Origin: Bartonella rattimassiliensis 15908
GTDB taxonomy: Bacteria; Pseudomonadota; Alphaproteobacteria; Rhizobiales; Rhizobiaceae
Length of the DNA: 64,000 bases
Assembly (NCBI RefSeq): GCF_000278215.1
Contig: NZ_JH725064.1
Location: forward strand, 305,587 to 369,586
Reading direction: 5' to 3'
The notes beneath the pieces were generated by a model that saw only the letters and a program-made list of their open reading frames with translations, did no database searches and had not been told where the DNA came from. Every line of letters starts with the position of its first letter. The first letter of the stretch is position 1. Both the position numbers and the translations under genes were made by a program. Below, one piece after another: positions 53,540-62,280 of the stretch.

Positions 53540-55172
53540 AGGGCATGAATCTTCTGAACAGATTACTTTTAAAAGTCATGCCTATGCGCATCAAAATACC
53601 TATGATATTTGGCAGGCAAGCATTTTTCCCAAAGAGAATGATCCCTTAGCGGATGGCGTTTTGATGGCGCATCAACGGGCATGGATTGAAGATAAGTCCC
53701 CGTTAAAACTGGTTGAAAAGGGGCGACGCACCGGCATTACTTTTGCAGAAGCTTTGGATGATACACTGATTGCTGCGGCGGCGCGTGAAGCGGGGGGCGA
53801 TAATGTTTTTTATATTGGCGATACCAAAGAAAAGGGTCGTGAGTTTATTGGTTATGTGAGCAATTTTGCTAGGGCAATTACGAGCCATAGTGGTGATGTA
53901 GAGGAATTTTTATTCTCTGATCAAAGGGCGGATGGTTCAACGAAATATATCTCTGCGTACCGTGTGCGTTTTGCTTCGGGGTTTCGCATTGAAGCCCTTT
54001 CTAGCCGCCCTGAAAATATTCGGGGGTTGCAGGGTATTGTGGTGATTGATGAGGCGGCGTTTCATCAAGATGTGCGCTCTGTTTTGGATGCGGTGAATGC
54101 TTTGCTCATTTGGGGGGGCAAAATCCGTGTGATCTCCACCCATAATGGTGTGCTCAATCCTTTCAATGAACTCATCCGTGAAGCGAAAGCAGGCAAGGTT
54201 CCTTTTTCGGTGCATCGTTACCCTTTTGGTACGGCGGTTAAAAATGGCTTATTTAAACGGGTTTGCGCTATGAAGGGGGAGGTGTGGAGTCGAGTTTCTG
54301 AACAACAATGGGAAGAGCAAATTCGTGCGTCTTATGGAGTGCGGTTGAGTGCGATGCGGCAAGAATTAGATGCCATACCAGCCGATCAAGAAGGGGCGGC
54401 TTTAACGCGTTTGCAAATTGAAAGTTGTTGTGCACCAGATATTGCGGTGTTGCGTTTTGCCTGTGTGGATGATTTTAAAAACCGATCGGAACATCAACGA
54501 AGTGTTGCTGCTTTTGCTTGGTGTGAGAAGCATGTAAAACCTCTTCATGCTGGGCTTGACCGGCGACGCCACCATGTTTTTGGTGTTGATTTTGCTAGGT
54601 CTGGTGATGCCACCTCCATTGTGGTGATGGAAGTGGGACAAGATTTAGTGCGTCGTGTGCGGTTTATGGTAGAATTGCGCAATACGCCGTTTGATCAACA
54701 AAGAGAGATTTTATTTTATGGGGTGAATGGTTTGCCGCGTTTGATGGGCGGTGCGTTAGATGCGCGGGGCAATGGGGCTTATTTAGCTGAAAAAGCGGCG
54801 CAGCGTTATGGAGCTATTGTGAAGGAAGTGCCATTGTCACAAAGTTGGTATGGCAAGGAAATGCCGGCTTATTTAGAAGCCTTTGGGGATGGGACGATTG
54901 TTTTGCCGCGTGATTGTGACATTATTGCTGATCATCAAGCACTTGCTTATGTCAATGGCATTGTAAAAATTCCCGATCATCATCGCTTTAAAGGCAGTGA
55001 CGGTTTTATGCGCCATGGTGATAGTGCTATTGCTTGCGCTTTGGCTTATTTTGCTAGTCGCCAGACGCCTGAAATTTACGAATATAGACCTGTTCGGGAT
55101 GGGGATAGCTTTGATGAGAACCCGTTTTTTTCAAACGCCTTTTTTTCAACGATGCGATCAAAGATTTATTGA
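53532..55172 (+). CDS. Large terminase (Mu gp28-like)
   Basis: 546 residues. ATPase domain with LKLVEKGRRTGITFAEALDD (Walker A-like, as in gp28), GLQGIVVIDEAAFH (Walker B and catalytic Glu) and VRVISTHNG-like motif III (IRVISTHNG). The nuclease domain begins at GVDFARSGDATSIVVMEV with its metal-binding Asp residues. Packages DNA by the headful mechanism in Mu. Confidence 0.88.
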   Translation: MAEGHESSEQITFKSHAYAHQNTYDIWQASIFPKENDPLADGVLMAHQRAWIEDKSPLKLVEKGRRTGITFAEALDDTLIAAAAREAGGDNVFYIGDTKEKGREFIGYVSNFARAITSHSGDVEEFLFSDQRADGSTKYISAYRVRFASGFRIEALSSRPENIRGLQGIVVIDEAAFHQDVRSVLDAVNALLIWGGKIRVISTHNGVLNPFNELIREAKAGKVPFSVHRYPFGTAVKNGLFKRVCAMKGEVWSRVSEQQWEEQIRASYGVRLSAMRQELDAIPADQEGAALTRLQIESCCAPDIAVLRFACVDDFKNRSEHQRSVAAFAWCEKHVKPLHAGLDRRRHHVFGVDFARSGDATSIVVMEVGQDLVRRVRFMVELRNTPFDQQREILFYGVNGLPRLMGGALDARGNGAYLAEKAAQRYGAIVKEVPLSQSWYGKEMPAYLEAFGDGTIVLPRDCDIIADHQALAYVNGIVKIPDHHRFKGSDGFMRHGDSAIACALAYFASRQTPEIYEYRPVRDGDSFDENPFFSNAFFSTMRSKIY

Positions 55173-55184
55173 TGGGATGATGAG

Positions 55185-56747
55185 ATGGTACAACTTGTAG
55201 ACCAATGGGGTAGGGCTCTCAATATCAAAGGATTGGGGCGAGAAGTTGCAAGCCCTACTGTTGGGGGTGTTCGTGATGTATGGTCACAAACTGTTGTCAG
55301 TGGTCTGACTCCTGCGCAACTTGCTGATATTTTGCAGCAGGCAGCACGGGGGGCACCCGACCCGTTTTTTCAACTTGCTGATGATATGGAAGAGCGTGAT
55401 TTGCATTATCGTGCTGTACTTGGCATGCGTAAAAATGCCCTTACAGGGGTGGAACCTGGTGTGATTGCCGCAAGCAACAGTGCACAGGACAAAAAGATAG
55501 CAGATGCGGTGCGGGAAGTGATTAGTGCGCCCACTTTTGTTGATGATTATGTGACGGATTTGTTAGATGCTTTGGGAAAAGGCTATGCGGTTGTTGAAAC
55601 CTTGTGGGACAAGAGTGCCAAGGAATGGTGGCCGGTTGCTTGGAAATGGCGTGACCAGCGGTTTTTTCAATTGGATCGGCGGGATGGTTTTCATTTGCGT
55701 TTAAAAGAAGAGGGGTCTTTGCATGGAAGTGAATTGCCTGCTTATAAATTTTCTATTCACCGCCCAAAGTTGAAAAGTGGTTTGCCTATTCGTTCTGGGT
55801 TTGCGCGTCTTGCGGCTTGGGCATTTCTCTTCAAGTCTTATACATTGAAAGATTGGATGGCCTTCTTAGAAGTTTATGGCATGCCGTTGCGTGTTGGTAA
55901 ATATGGGGCAGGCTCTTCCCATGAGGAACGACGGGTTCTTATTCAAGCTGTGCGTGATTTATCGAGTGATGCGGCAGCGATTATTCCTAAAGAGATGGAG
56001 ATTGAGTTTATTGAGGCAGCAGGGGGCAGTGGCAATGGGGTTTTTGCTGCGAAGGCTGAATATTTAGATCGGCAGATTTCTAAAGGTGTGTTGGGGCAAA
56101 CCATGACGACGGATGATGGTTCGTCTTTTTCGCAAGCGCGCATTCATGAAAATGTACGCCATGATATTGCTCGTGCTGATGCACGCCAATTGGCTTTGAC
56201 GGCTAATCGTGATTTGATTGTTCCCTTTGTTGAGATTAATTTTGGACGCCAAGAGCGCTACCCCCTTGTTTATTGGCCGATTTCGGAAAATGAAGATATT
56301 AAAGCCATAAGTGATGCGCTGCAAAAACTTGTTCCCTTGGGGTTGCGTGTTGGTGCCCAAGAAGTGCGCAATAAGATTGGTTTTTCGCAACCAAAAAAGG
56401 GAGAGGATGTTTTAAAGGCTCCTTCCCTTACATCTGATGATGAGAGGGGACAAAAGGCTCATATTTGCACTGATTGCGGGGGTGCTTTTGATGTTTCCGT
56501 GACAAGAGAGCAGGGAGAAAAACATCATGACGAATTGGACCGGCTTTCTGAAGAAGCTTTAAGCGACTGGGAAGAGGATTTAGAACCCCTTTTAGAACCC
56601 TTTAAAAAGCTTGTGAGAGAGGCTAAAAGTTATGAGGATATTCTCAAAGGCTTAGATGAATTATTGGGTAAGATGGATCATCATGCATTAGCAGCACGCT
56701 TGGCAAAGGTGCAAATGATTGCGCGTGGGTTGGGTTATCATGGATGA
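55185..56747 (+). CDS. Portal protein (Mu gp29, DUF935)
   Basis: 520 residues. DPFFQLADDMEERDLHYRAVLGMRKNALTG, then DLLDALGKGYAVVETLWDKS and FLEVYGMPLRVGKYG are the DUF935 portal blocks (positions 55350-55930). Twelve copies form the channel at the capsid vertex. A C-terminal CxxC pair (HICTDCGGAFDV, about residue 430) is an unusual addition that could bind zinc. Confidence 0.87.
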   Translation: MVQLVDQWGRALNIKGLGREVASPTVGGVRDVWSQTVVSGLTPAQLADILQQAARGAPDPFFQLADDMEERDLHYRAVLGMRKNALTGVEPGVIAASNSAQDKKIADAVREVISAPTFVDDYVTDLLDALGKGYAVVETLWDKSAKEWWPVAWKWRDQRFFQLDRRDGFHLRLKEEGSLHGSELPAYKFSIHRPKLKSGLPIRSGFARLAAWAFLFKSYTLKDWMAFLEVYGMPLRVGKYGAGSSHEERRVLIQAVRDLSSDAAAIIPKEMEIEFIEAAGGSGNGVFAAKAEYLDRQISKGVLGQTMTTDDGSSFSQARIHENVRHDIARADARQLALTANRDLIVPFVEINFGRQERYPLVYWPISENEDIKAISDALQKLVPLGLRVGAQEVRNKIGFSQPKKGEDVLKAPSLTSDDERGQKAHICTDCGGAFDVSVTREQGEKHHDELDRLSEEALSDWEEDLEPLLEPFKKLVREAKSYEDILKGLDELLGKMDHHALAARLAKVQMIARGLGYHG

Positions 56748-57981
56748 GGAACTTTTTAAAACGGCTCCCAAAGAGGTCACCCGTTATTTTGAAGCTAAGG
56801 CTCTTGTTCCAAGCTTTGATTGGCGTGATATAGCACCAGAAGAACATGCTTTTTCCTTTACGGTGGCAAAATCAGTAGGCTATGATATTTTAGAAGATTT
56901 TAAGCAAGCGGTTGGAGAAGCGATAAAGCATCAACGTCCTCTGCAAGAGTTTCAAAAAAATCTGATGCCGCTTTTACAGGAAAAAGGGTGGTGGGGGAAA
57001 AAATTAGTTCGTGATCCGAAAACGGGTGAAAAGAGCGTGGTGCACTTGGGGAGCCCGCGACGCTTAGAAACAGTCTATTGGGCCAATACCATGAGTGCGC
57101 ATGCGGCAGGTGAATGGGAGCGTACACAAAATAATAAAGAGTTTTTGCCCTATCTCACCTATGCTTTGTCTAGTTCAGAACATAAGCGTTTAGAACATGA
57201 AAATTGGGTGGGGTTTACGGCACCTGTTGATGATCCCATTTGGGATTGGCTTTATCCGCCCAATGGTTGGCGGTGTAAATGTAGTGTGCGGCAAGTAAGC
57301 CGTTATGAGGCAGACAATTTAGGCTATGAAGAGGGGACAGCGCCGCTTCAAGTGGAACAGAAGGTTTGGCACAATAAGCGGACGGGACGAGTTGAAAAGA
57401 TACCAAAGGGGATTGATCCTGGTTGGCATTTGAACCCTGGAAAACATCGTGCGCAAAATTTAAGCCATTTTTTGAGTGATAAAATTGACGCTATGCCGGA
57501 AAATCGCAAGCGCATTGCCATTGAAGATATTGTGAGTTCACCACTTTTGGAAGCGATGTTTGAAGGATATATGCCGCGTGGATTTATTCCCATTGCACCG
57601 ATACCACAAAAGGTGCGTGATGCTTTTGTCCCGGCAGATTCATTGAAAATGCCCCATGCTCCTAGAATGGCAAGTTCCATTGTGCGTTTATCTTCAGACA
57701 GTGTGAAACATATTTTGTTAGAGCATCAAGTGCGTGCTCTTCATTTGAGTGATTTTCGTGGCGCCATTCAAACACTTATCCATCCCCATGGCGTTATCAG
57801 GCGCAAAGGTGTGCCGAGCGTTGTGTTTTTTGGTGAAAGTGATGGGGCATGGTGGCGCTTTGTGGTCAAATGGGTAGCAAGCAAACAAGAATGGTGGTTG
57901 ACCTCTATGCATAAAAAGAACTTTAGCGAAATTAAACGTCTTCTCGACGCTGCCGAAAAGAAGGATGAACGGTTATTGTAG
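56740..57981 (+). CDS. Mu F-like head protein with C-terminal nuclease-like domain
   Basis: 413 residues from ATG 56740, overlapping the portal stop. The N-terminal two thirds are the Phage_Mu_F domain (minor head protein, gp30): YWANTMSAHAAGEWERTQ, PNGWRCKCSVRQVSRYEAD with the conserved Cys pair. The last 100 residues (VKHILLEHQVRALHLSDFRG, SVVFFGESDGAWWRFVVKWV, WWLTSMHKKNF) resemble the PBECR (barnase/EndoU/colicin E5/RelE-like) domains found at the ends of phage head proteins, presumed injected nucleases. That part is inferred from pattern. Confidence 0.8.
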   Translation: MDEELFKTAPKEVTRYFEAKALVPSFDWRDIAPEEHAFSFTVAKSVGYDILEDFKQAVGEAIKHQRPLQEFQKNLMPLLQEKGWWGKKLVRDPKTGEKSVVHLGSPRRLETVYWANTMSAHAAGEWERTQNNKEFLPYLTYALSSSEHKRLEHENWVGFTAPVDDPIWDWLYPPNGWRCKCSVRQVSRYEADNLGYEEGTAPLQVEQKVWHNKRTGRVEKIPKGIDPGWHLNPGKHRAQNLSHFLSDKIDAMPENRKRIAIEDIVSSPLLEAMFEGYMPRGFIPIAPIPQKVRDAFVPADSLKMPHAPRMASSIVRLSSDSVKHILLEHQVRALHLSDFRGAIQTLIHPHGVIRRKGVPSVVFFGESDGAWWRFVVKWVASKQEWWLTSMHKKNFSEIKRLLDAAEKKDERLL

Positions 57982-58388
57982 AGAACACCGGAAAGCTCAG
58001 TTGGCTTTTGTGGAAAGAGAAGGTGTGAAGGAAAAAGAGAAGGCGTGGAGGGCGGTCAACTCCTCGCAGATCCGGTAAAACCGTCCTGGTATAACTGGCT
58101 CACGCCTTACACCCAATGATATAATGTTTTTAAGCCAAAAAGCAATCTTTAAAAAAACGGCTTGAGAGAGGCTTTGTTGTGTGGAGTGATAAATTGTACC
58201 TTTAACTTCACAACAGCGCTCTATCGCCTTTGAAGTGCCTTTGAAAACGATTTTATGAGAGAGTTTGAAACGGGTGTTTTCTCTTACAGGTCATAAGAAC
58301 AGAAAAGAGTGTCGATACTTTTAAAAACTCATACTTTTAAAAACGCGTGTTTTATTTAAACGTGCTTTATTTAAAGAAGTGCCCTTTT
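57982..58388 (+). other. Noncoding gap between the F-like and I-like genes
   Basis: About 480 bp up to the protease gene without a supported frame, rare in this compact element. It contains two CTTTGAA 11-bp units at 58228-58249 (CTTTGAAGTGC, CTTTGAAAACG) with a related GAGTTTGAAAC further on, and ends with the late promoter element. In Mu the strong gyrase site lies between genes G and I; this is the matching place, with G missing. Confidence 0.5.
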
Positions 58389-58410
58389 GACTGACACTGT
58401 CAGACTTATA
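58389..58410 (+). promoter_or_regulatory. Late promoter element PI with palindrome
   Basis: GAC, TGACA-C-TGTCA, G and ACTTATA match the lysis promoter element at 50848-50869 at 21 of 22 positions, and the single difference is the centre of the palindrome. TATAGC is a possible -10. It lies 56 bp upstream of the protease gene, as PI does in Mu. Confidence 0.65.
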
Positions 58411-58465
58411 GCGTGAGCAAGTTTCATGCATTGTATTGCCAATGACAATTGTAAAGCAATAGGCA

Positions 58466-59500
58466 ATGTGTATGGAGCAAGAATTTCACGAAAATGGCGA
58501 AGATGGGCATGCAGAAACATTTCATGCTGCGTTAATAGATCTCTGTCCAGACGTTTTATGCCAAGACATTTCATGTGAAGACGCCACCGTTAGCCAAGCG
58601 CCTGAGTGGGTAGAGCTTTTGCCCAAAGCGCCCCATGTGAAGGCACGTGATGGACGAGAGTGGCATTATAACCCGCAAACCATTTTAAAAGCTTTTGCAG
58701 CCAATAAAGGACCGCTTGTGATTGATTATGAGCATGGGCAACATCACCGAGCGAGAAATGGTTTGGAAGCGCCGGCAAGCGGCTGGATTGAAGAATTAGC
58801 AGAGCGGGATGGTGCGATTTGGGGGCGGGTTAAATGGACTGATATGGCAGCTAAAAAGATTGTGGCCCGGGAATATCGCTATCTTTCGCCTGAGTTTCGC
58901 CATTCTAAGAAAGGTGAAATTTTGAATTTAGCTGGTGCTGGTTTGGTGAACCGTCCAGCCCTTGTCATGACGGCTTTAAGCCGTGAACAGCCTTCCCCTA
59001 TAACTTTGACGGAGAAAATGATGGATTTGACAGCCATTGCCAGCGCACTATCGCTGGCAGAAGATGCTAAAGCGGATGAGGTTTTAGCAACGCTTAAAGC
59101 GCGCGAAAAGGAACGCGTGGAATTAAATGCCCAATTAAAAAAAGCGCGAGAAGATTTAGCGCTTTTGCAAGAAGAGCAAAAAAATACTGCCATTGAGAGT
59201 CTTTTAGACAAGACCATTGAAGAGGGCAAGATTTTGCCGGCTGCCCGCGAGGAATATCGTGCGCTCTGTAGCCTTGAAGGGGGCATGGAGCATTTTAAAA
59301 GTTTGGTTGAGAAACTGCCGGCTTTGGCCTCCACAAGCTCTTTAGAAGTGTGTGCCTTGGTGCCAGAACCAAAGCTTGCTCCAGAAGAGATTGCTCTTGC
59401 GGCGCGCCATTATCAAGAAGAGCAGAAGAAAAAAGGGTGGGATATTACCATTAGCCAAGCGGTTGAGCATATTTGTGAACAAAAGGAGCGTCCATTATGA
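58466..59500 (+). CDS. Prohead protease (Mu I-like) with C-terminal scaffold
   Basis: 344 residues. The N-terminal 185 residues are the Phage_Mu_I protease domain: LVIDYEHGQHHRARNGLEAPASGWIEEL (58720-58800, His/Asp motif) and YRYLSPEFRHSKKGEIL, with AGLVNRPALVMTALS at its end. The remainder is a long coiled coil (KAREKERVELNAQLKKARED), the scaffold (Z in Mu). GGAGAAAATG at 59011-59020 offers an internal start for the scaffold alone. First gene of the head operon after the PI element. Confidence 0.87.
   Translation: MCMEQEFHENGEDGHAETFHAALIDLCPDVLCQDISCEDATVSQAPEWVELLPKAPHVKARDGREWHYNPQTILKAFAANKGPLVIDYEHGQHHRARNGLEAPASGWIEELAERDGAIWGRVKWTDMAAKKIVAREYRYLSPEFRHSKKGEILNLAGAGLVNRPALVMTALSREQPSPITLTEKMMDLTAIASALSLAEDAKADEVLATLKAREKERVELNAQLKKAREDLALLQEEQKNTAIESLLDKTIEEGKILPAAREEYRALCSLEGGMEHFKSLVEKLPALASTSSLEVCALVPEPKLAPEEIALAARHYQEEQKKKGWDITISQAVEHICEQKERPL
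59021..59500 (+). CDS. Internal in-frame scaffold protein (Z-like), within protease gene
   Basis: Start ATG 59021 (also 59018) preceded by GGAG six bases away, at the border between protease domain and coiled coil. Translation gives MDLTAIASALSLAEDAKADE and a 159-residue scaffold. Mu makes gene Z in this way from inside gene I. Predicted, not proven. Confidence 0.5.
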   Translation: MDLTAIASALSLAEDAKADEVLATLKAREKERVELNAQLKKAREDLALLQEEQKNTAIESLLDKTIEEGKILPAAREEYRALCSLEGGMEHFKSLVEKLPALASTSSLEVCALVPEPKLAPEEIALAARHYQEEQKKKGWDITISQAVEHICEQKERPL

Positions 59501-59838
59501 GTACGATGATTTTGATAAAATCTTTTCGCGCTGCTGCAGAAATTTCACCTTATTGCATTGTTGCAGCACGAACCGATGGAATGGTGGCAACGGCTTCAGG
59601 AAAGGGTGATAAATTATTAGGCACTGCGGGCTCTTGTGGAGCAAAGGCTGGTGAGATGCTTGATGTTGGTCAATGTGGCTGGGGCGAAGTGATGTGTGGG
59701 GGCAATATTTCTTTTGGTGATTGTTTGACCTCTGACGCTAAAGGGCATGCCATAAAGGCTGAAGTTGCAGACCGCACCATCGGTATTGCCATGAGTGATG
59801 GTTCTGCTGGTGATGTTATTTCTTTTAAAATTAATTAA
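59497..59838 (+). CDS. DUF2190 capsid decoration protein
   Basis: 113 residues, ATGA overlap. FRAAAEISPYCIVAARTDGM, GSCGAKAGEMLDVGQCGWGE, GDCLTSDAKGHAIKAEVADR and TIGIAMSDGSAGDVISFKIN fit DUF2190, a small beta-rich protein of capsid decoration type that sits between protease and major capsid in many phages. Confidence 0.75.
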   Translation: MSTMILIKSFRAAAEISPYCIVAARTDGMVATASGKGDKLLGTAGSCGAKAGEMLDVGQCGWGEVMCGGNISFGDCLTSDAKGHAIKAEVADRTIGIAMSDGSAGDVISFKIN

Positions 59839-59847
59839 TCGAGGCTT

Positions 59848-60816
59848 ATGATGAACAGACCTTTTCCCATTGATCCAACACTCACCGCCATTGCTATTGG
59901 GTATCGTAATCCAGCTGGCTCTCTTATTGGCGATAAAGTTTTACCCCGTGTTTGTGTTTTAAGTGAAGTGTTTAAATATAGTGAGTTTCCCTTAGCGGAA
60001 AATTTTACCGTTCCTGAACTTGAGATAGGGCGGAAAGGACGCCCGAATGTGGTGGAATTTTCTGCCTTTGAACGGGAAGCTAGTGTTAAAGATTATGGGC
60101 TTGATGATCTTATCCCCAATTCAGATATTGAAGCAGCGGCACGCGCACGGGCGGAGCGACGCTCTCGTTATAACCCCGAAAAGACAGCTGTAGAGGGACT
60201 TGCCAATTTGCTAGAATTGGGGCGTGAAGTGCGTGTTGCAGCCCTTGTGCAAGACAATAAAAATTATGCACCAGAACGGGTGATGACGCTTAAAGGCGAG
60301 GATAAGTTTAGTGATTATGAGAAATCAGACCCTTACGCTGTTTTAGATGAGGCCATGGATAAAAGTCTCGTCTATACGCCCAACACCATTGTGATGGGCA
60401 AAGTTGTTTGGTCAAAACTCAAACGTCATCCCAAAATCATTAATGCCGTTAAAGGGGGTGGCACTGCTGATGGTTTTGTCACCAAGGCGCAATTTGCTGA
60501 TCTGATGGAAATACACCCCGATCGTTTACTCATTGGTGAATCGCAAGTGAATTTGGCACGTAAAGGGCGTTCGGCACAATTGGCACGCGTGTGGGGCAAT
60601 AAGATTGCACTGCTTTATATTGATCCTACCAAACAACAGGCGGATGGTTCGGTGATCAGTTGGGGCTTTAGCGCCCAGTTGGGCGAGCGTTTGTCTGGAG
60701 TGATCCAAGATCCAGATATCGGTTTGTCGGGCGGTAAACGGGTGCGTGTTGGTGAACGCGTGTGTGAATTGGTTGCCGCAAAAGATGCCGGTGTGTTGCT
60801 GCAGGATGTTGTTTAA
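59848..60816 (+). CDS. Major capsid protein
   Basis: 322 residues. FPIDPTLTAIAIGYRNPAGS begins the protein, with LIPNSDIEAAARARAERRSR, NTIVMGKVVWSKLKRHPKII and LARVWGNKIALLYIDPTKQQ as blocks seen in major capsid proteins of this type, placed after protease and decoration protein. HK97-like fold expected. Ten bases separate it from the DUF2190 gene. Confidence 0.78.
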   Translation: MMNRPFPIDPTLTAIAIGYRNPAGSLIGDKVLPRVCVLSEVFKYSEFPLAENFTVPELEIGRKGRPNVVEFSAFEREASVKDYGLDDLIPNSDIEAAARARAERRSRYNPEKTAVEGLANLLELGREVRVAALVQDNKNYAPERVMTLKGEDKFSDYEKSDPYAVLDEAMDKSLVYTPNTIVMGKVVWSKLKRHPKIINAVKGGGTADGFVTKAQFADLMEIHPDRLLIGESQVNLARKGRSAQLARVWGNKIALLYIDPTKQQADGSVISWGFSAQLGERLSGVIQDPDIGLSGGKRVRVGERVCELVAAKDAGVLLQDVV

Positions 60817-60831
60817 GGGAATCTTTAAAAG

Positions 60832-61254
60832 ATGGCGTATGCAAGCAAAAGATTGATTGAAGAGCTGTGGGGTGCTGATTTTTTGACCGACTTATGTGGG
60901 ATGGATGAGCATTCTGATCCAGTTCTTTTAAGAAAAGCTATTGATCTTGCGCTCGAACAAGCAAGTGGTGAGATTGATGTGCATTTGTCTCATCGCTACT
61001 GTGTCCCCATTGTTGGACAGCCAGCGGCTTTGGGTATGATTTGTGTCAATATTGCTGTTTATAATTTAGCCATACGCCACACGGCACTGACCACCACCAT
61101 TGAAGATCGTTACAAACAGGCGGTTGATTTGCTGAAACGCATTGCCGAAGGCAAAGCGGGTTTGGGTGTGGATGAGCCTAAAATTATGAGTGAAGATGGA
61201 CCGGTTCGTGATGGGGCTTTTTTTCATGCCAAACCGCGTTTGATGGGAAGATAA
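60832..61254 (+). CDS. DUF1320 head-tail connector (Mu gp36)
   Basis: 140 residues. KRLIEELWGADFLTDLCG, ALEQASGEIDVHLSHRYCVP and YNLAIRHTALTTTIEDRYKQ are the DUF1320 blocks; helical adaptor that joins portal and tail completion proteins. AATCTTTAAAAG precedes the ATG. Two bases from the next gene. Confidence 0.85.
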   Translation: MAYASKRLIEELWGADFLTDLCGMDEHSDPVLLRKAIDLALEQASGEIDVHLSHRYCVPIVGQPAALGMICVNIAVYNLAIRHTALTTTIEDRYKQAVDLLKRIAEGKAGLGVDEPKIMSEDGPVRDGAFFHAKPRLMGR

Positions 61255-61255
61255 C

Positions 61256-61750
61256 ATGTCTGTTTCAACCCATATTGAGATTAAAGAGACAGGGCTTGAA
61301 GCTGCCTTATCCTTTTTACAAAAGAGTGCTCATGCTCCGATGGGAACTTTAGCACAAGGGGTTGGTCGTCTCATTCAAGAAAGTACTAGGCGGCGGATTC
61401 AAAGTGAAAAAACCTCTGCCCAAGGAGAAAAGTGGAAAAACAATCATGCCCGTACCTCCATTCTTTTTGCCAGTGGGGCGCTATCGCGCTCCATTGATAT
61501 GAAGGCTTCACCAGAAAAGGTGATTGTGGGGAGTGGATTGGTTTATGCACGGATTCATCAATTGGGTGGGGTTATTCGCCCGAAAAATGGCAAGACACTG
61601 CGCTTTTTTCTGAAAAGCAGCAAAGCACACCGCTTTGTTTGTGTGCCTCAAGTGACCATGCCGGCGCGCCCTTATTTAGGGCTTTCAGAATACAATAAAG
61701 TGGAAATTGTCAAAGCAGCAGAAGATTGGCTTGAGAGGGTGTTTTCATGA
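61256..61750 (+). CDS. Phage virion morphogenesis protein (Mu G / P2 S type)
   Basis: 164 residues. HIEIKETGLEAALSFLQKSA, GRLIQESTRRRIQSEKTSAQ, GEKWKNNHARTSILFASGAL and VYARIHQLGG followed by MPARPYLGLSE are diagnostic of the phage_tail_S/virion morphogenesis family (head completion or tail connector). ATGA overlap with the next gene. Confidence 0.85.
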   Translation: MSVSTHIEIKETGLEAALSFLQKSAHAPMGTLAQGVGRLIQESTRRRIQSEKTSAQGEKWKNNHARTSILFASGALSRSIDMKASPEKVIVGSGLVYARIHQLGGVIRPKNGKTLRFFLKSSKAHRFVCVPQVTMPARPYLGLSEYNKVEIVKAAEDWLERVFS

Positions 61751-62271
61751 GTCAAACGGTCAAAAATGCGGGGCGTATTAATGTCTTTCGTGAGGCGGTG
61801 ATAGGGAGCCTTAAAAGGGCTTTGCCGGATCTGCGTGATTGCGCCTGTCAATTTGGACGCTTTAATTTAGAAGAACTGGAAACACAAATGCTTGTGGCAC
61901 CAGCTGTGCGTGTTGCGGTTTTAGAAAGTCGCTTAACTTCTGTGGCTTCTGGGCAGCAGAGTGCTGATCTCCATTTAGGGGCTTTTATTATTACTACGGG
62001 TAAAGAGCGTGATATCCAAAGTTGGCTTTTGTCAGAAGCTATTGCGGTTTTATGCCATAGCGGGCAGTTGTGGGGCTTAACACATTTGAGTGCCCCGCGG
62101 GATGTCCAGATTGAACCGATTATCTCTGCGGCGATTAAGCAGCGTGGTGTGTCGATCAGTGTGGTGGAATGGCACCAAGATTTATATCATTTGGGAAAAG
62201 ATATTTTTGCTGATGCGGGACAACTCAAGGCTGGGTTGATTTATTTAGACAATGAGGTGGGGGGACAATGA
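61747..62271 (+). CDS. Tail terminator-like protein (DUF1834, Mu gp37 type)
   Basis: 174 residues. RINVFREAVIGSLKRALPDL, FNLEELETQMLVAPAVRVAV and CHSGQLWGLTHLSAPRDVQI with QRGVSISVVEWHQDLYHLG fit the DUF1834 family of Mu-like phages, thought to cap the tail tube. Last gene in Mu order before the baseplate genes switch to P2 type. Confidence 0.7.
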   Translation: MSQTVKNAGRINVFREAVIGSLKRALPDLRDCACQFGRFNLEELETQMLVAPAVRVAVLESRLTSVASGQQSADLHLGAFIITTGKERDIQSWLLSEAIAVLCHSGQLWGLTHLSAPRDVQIEPIISAAIKQRGVSISVVEWHQDLYHLGKDIFADAGQLKAGLIYLDNEVGGQ

Positions 62272-62280
62272 GGTGGGGGC

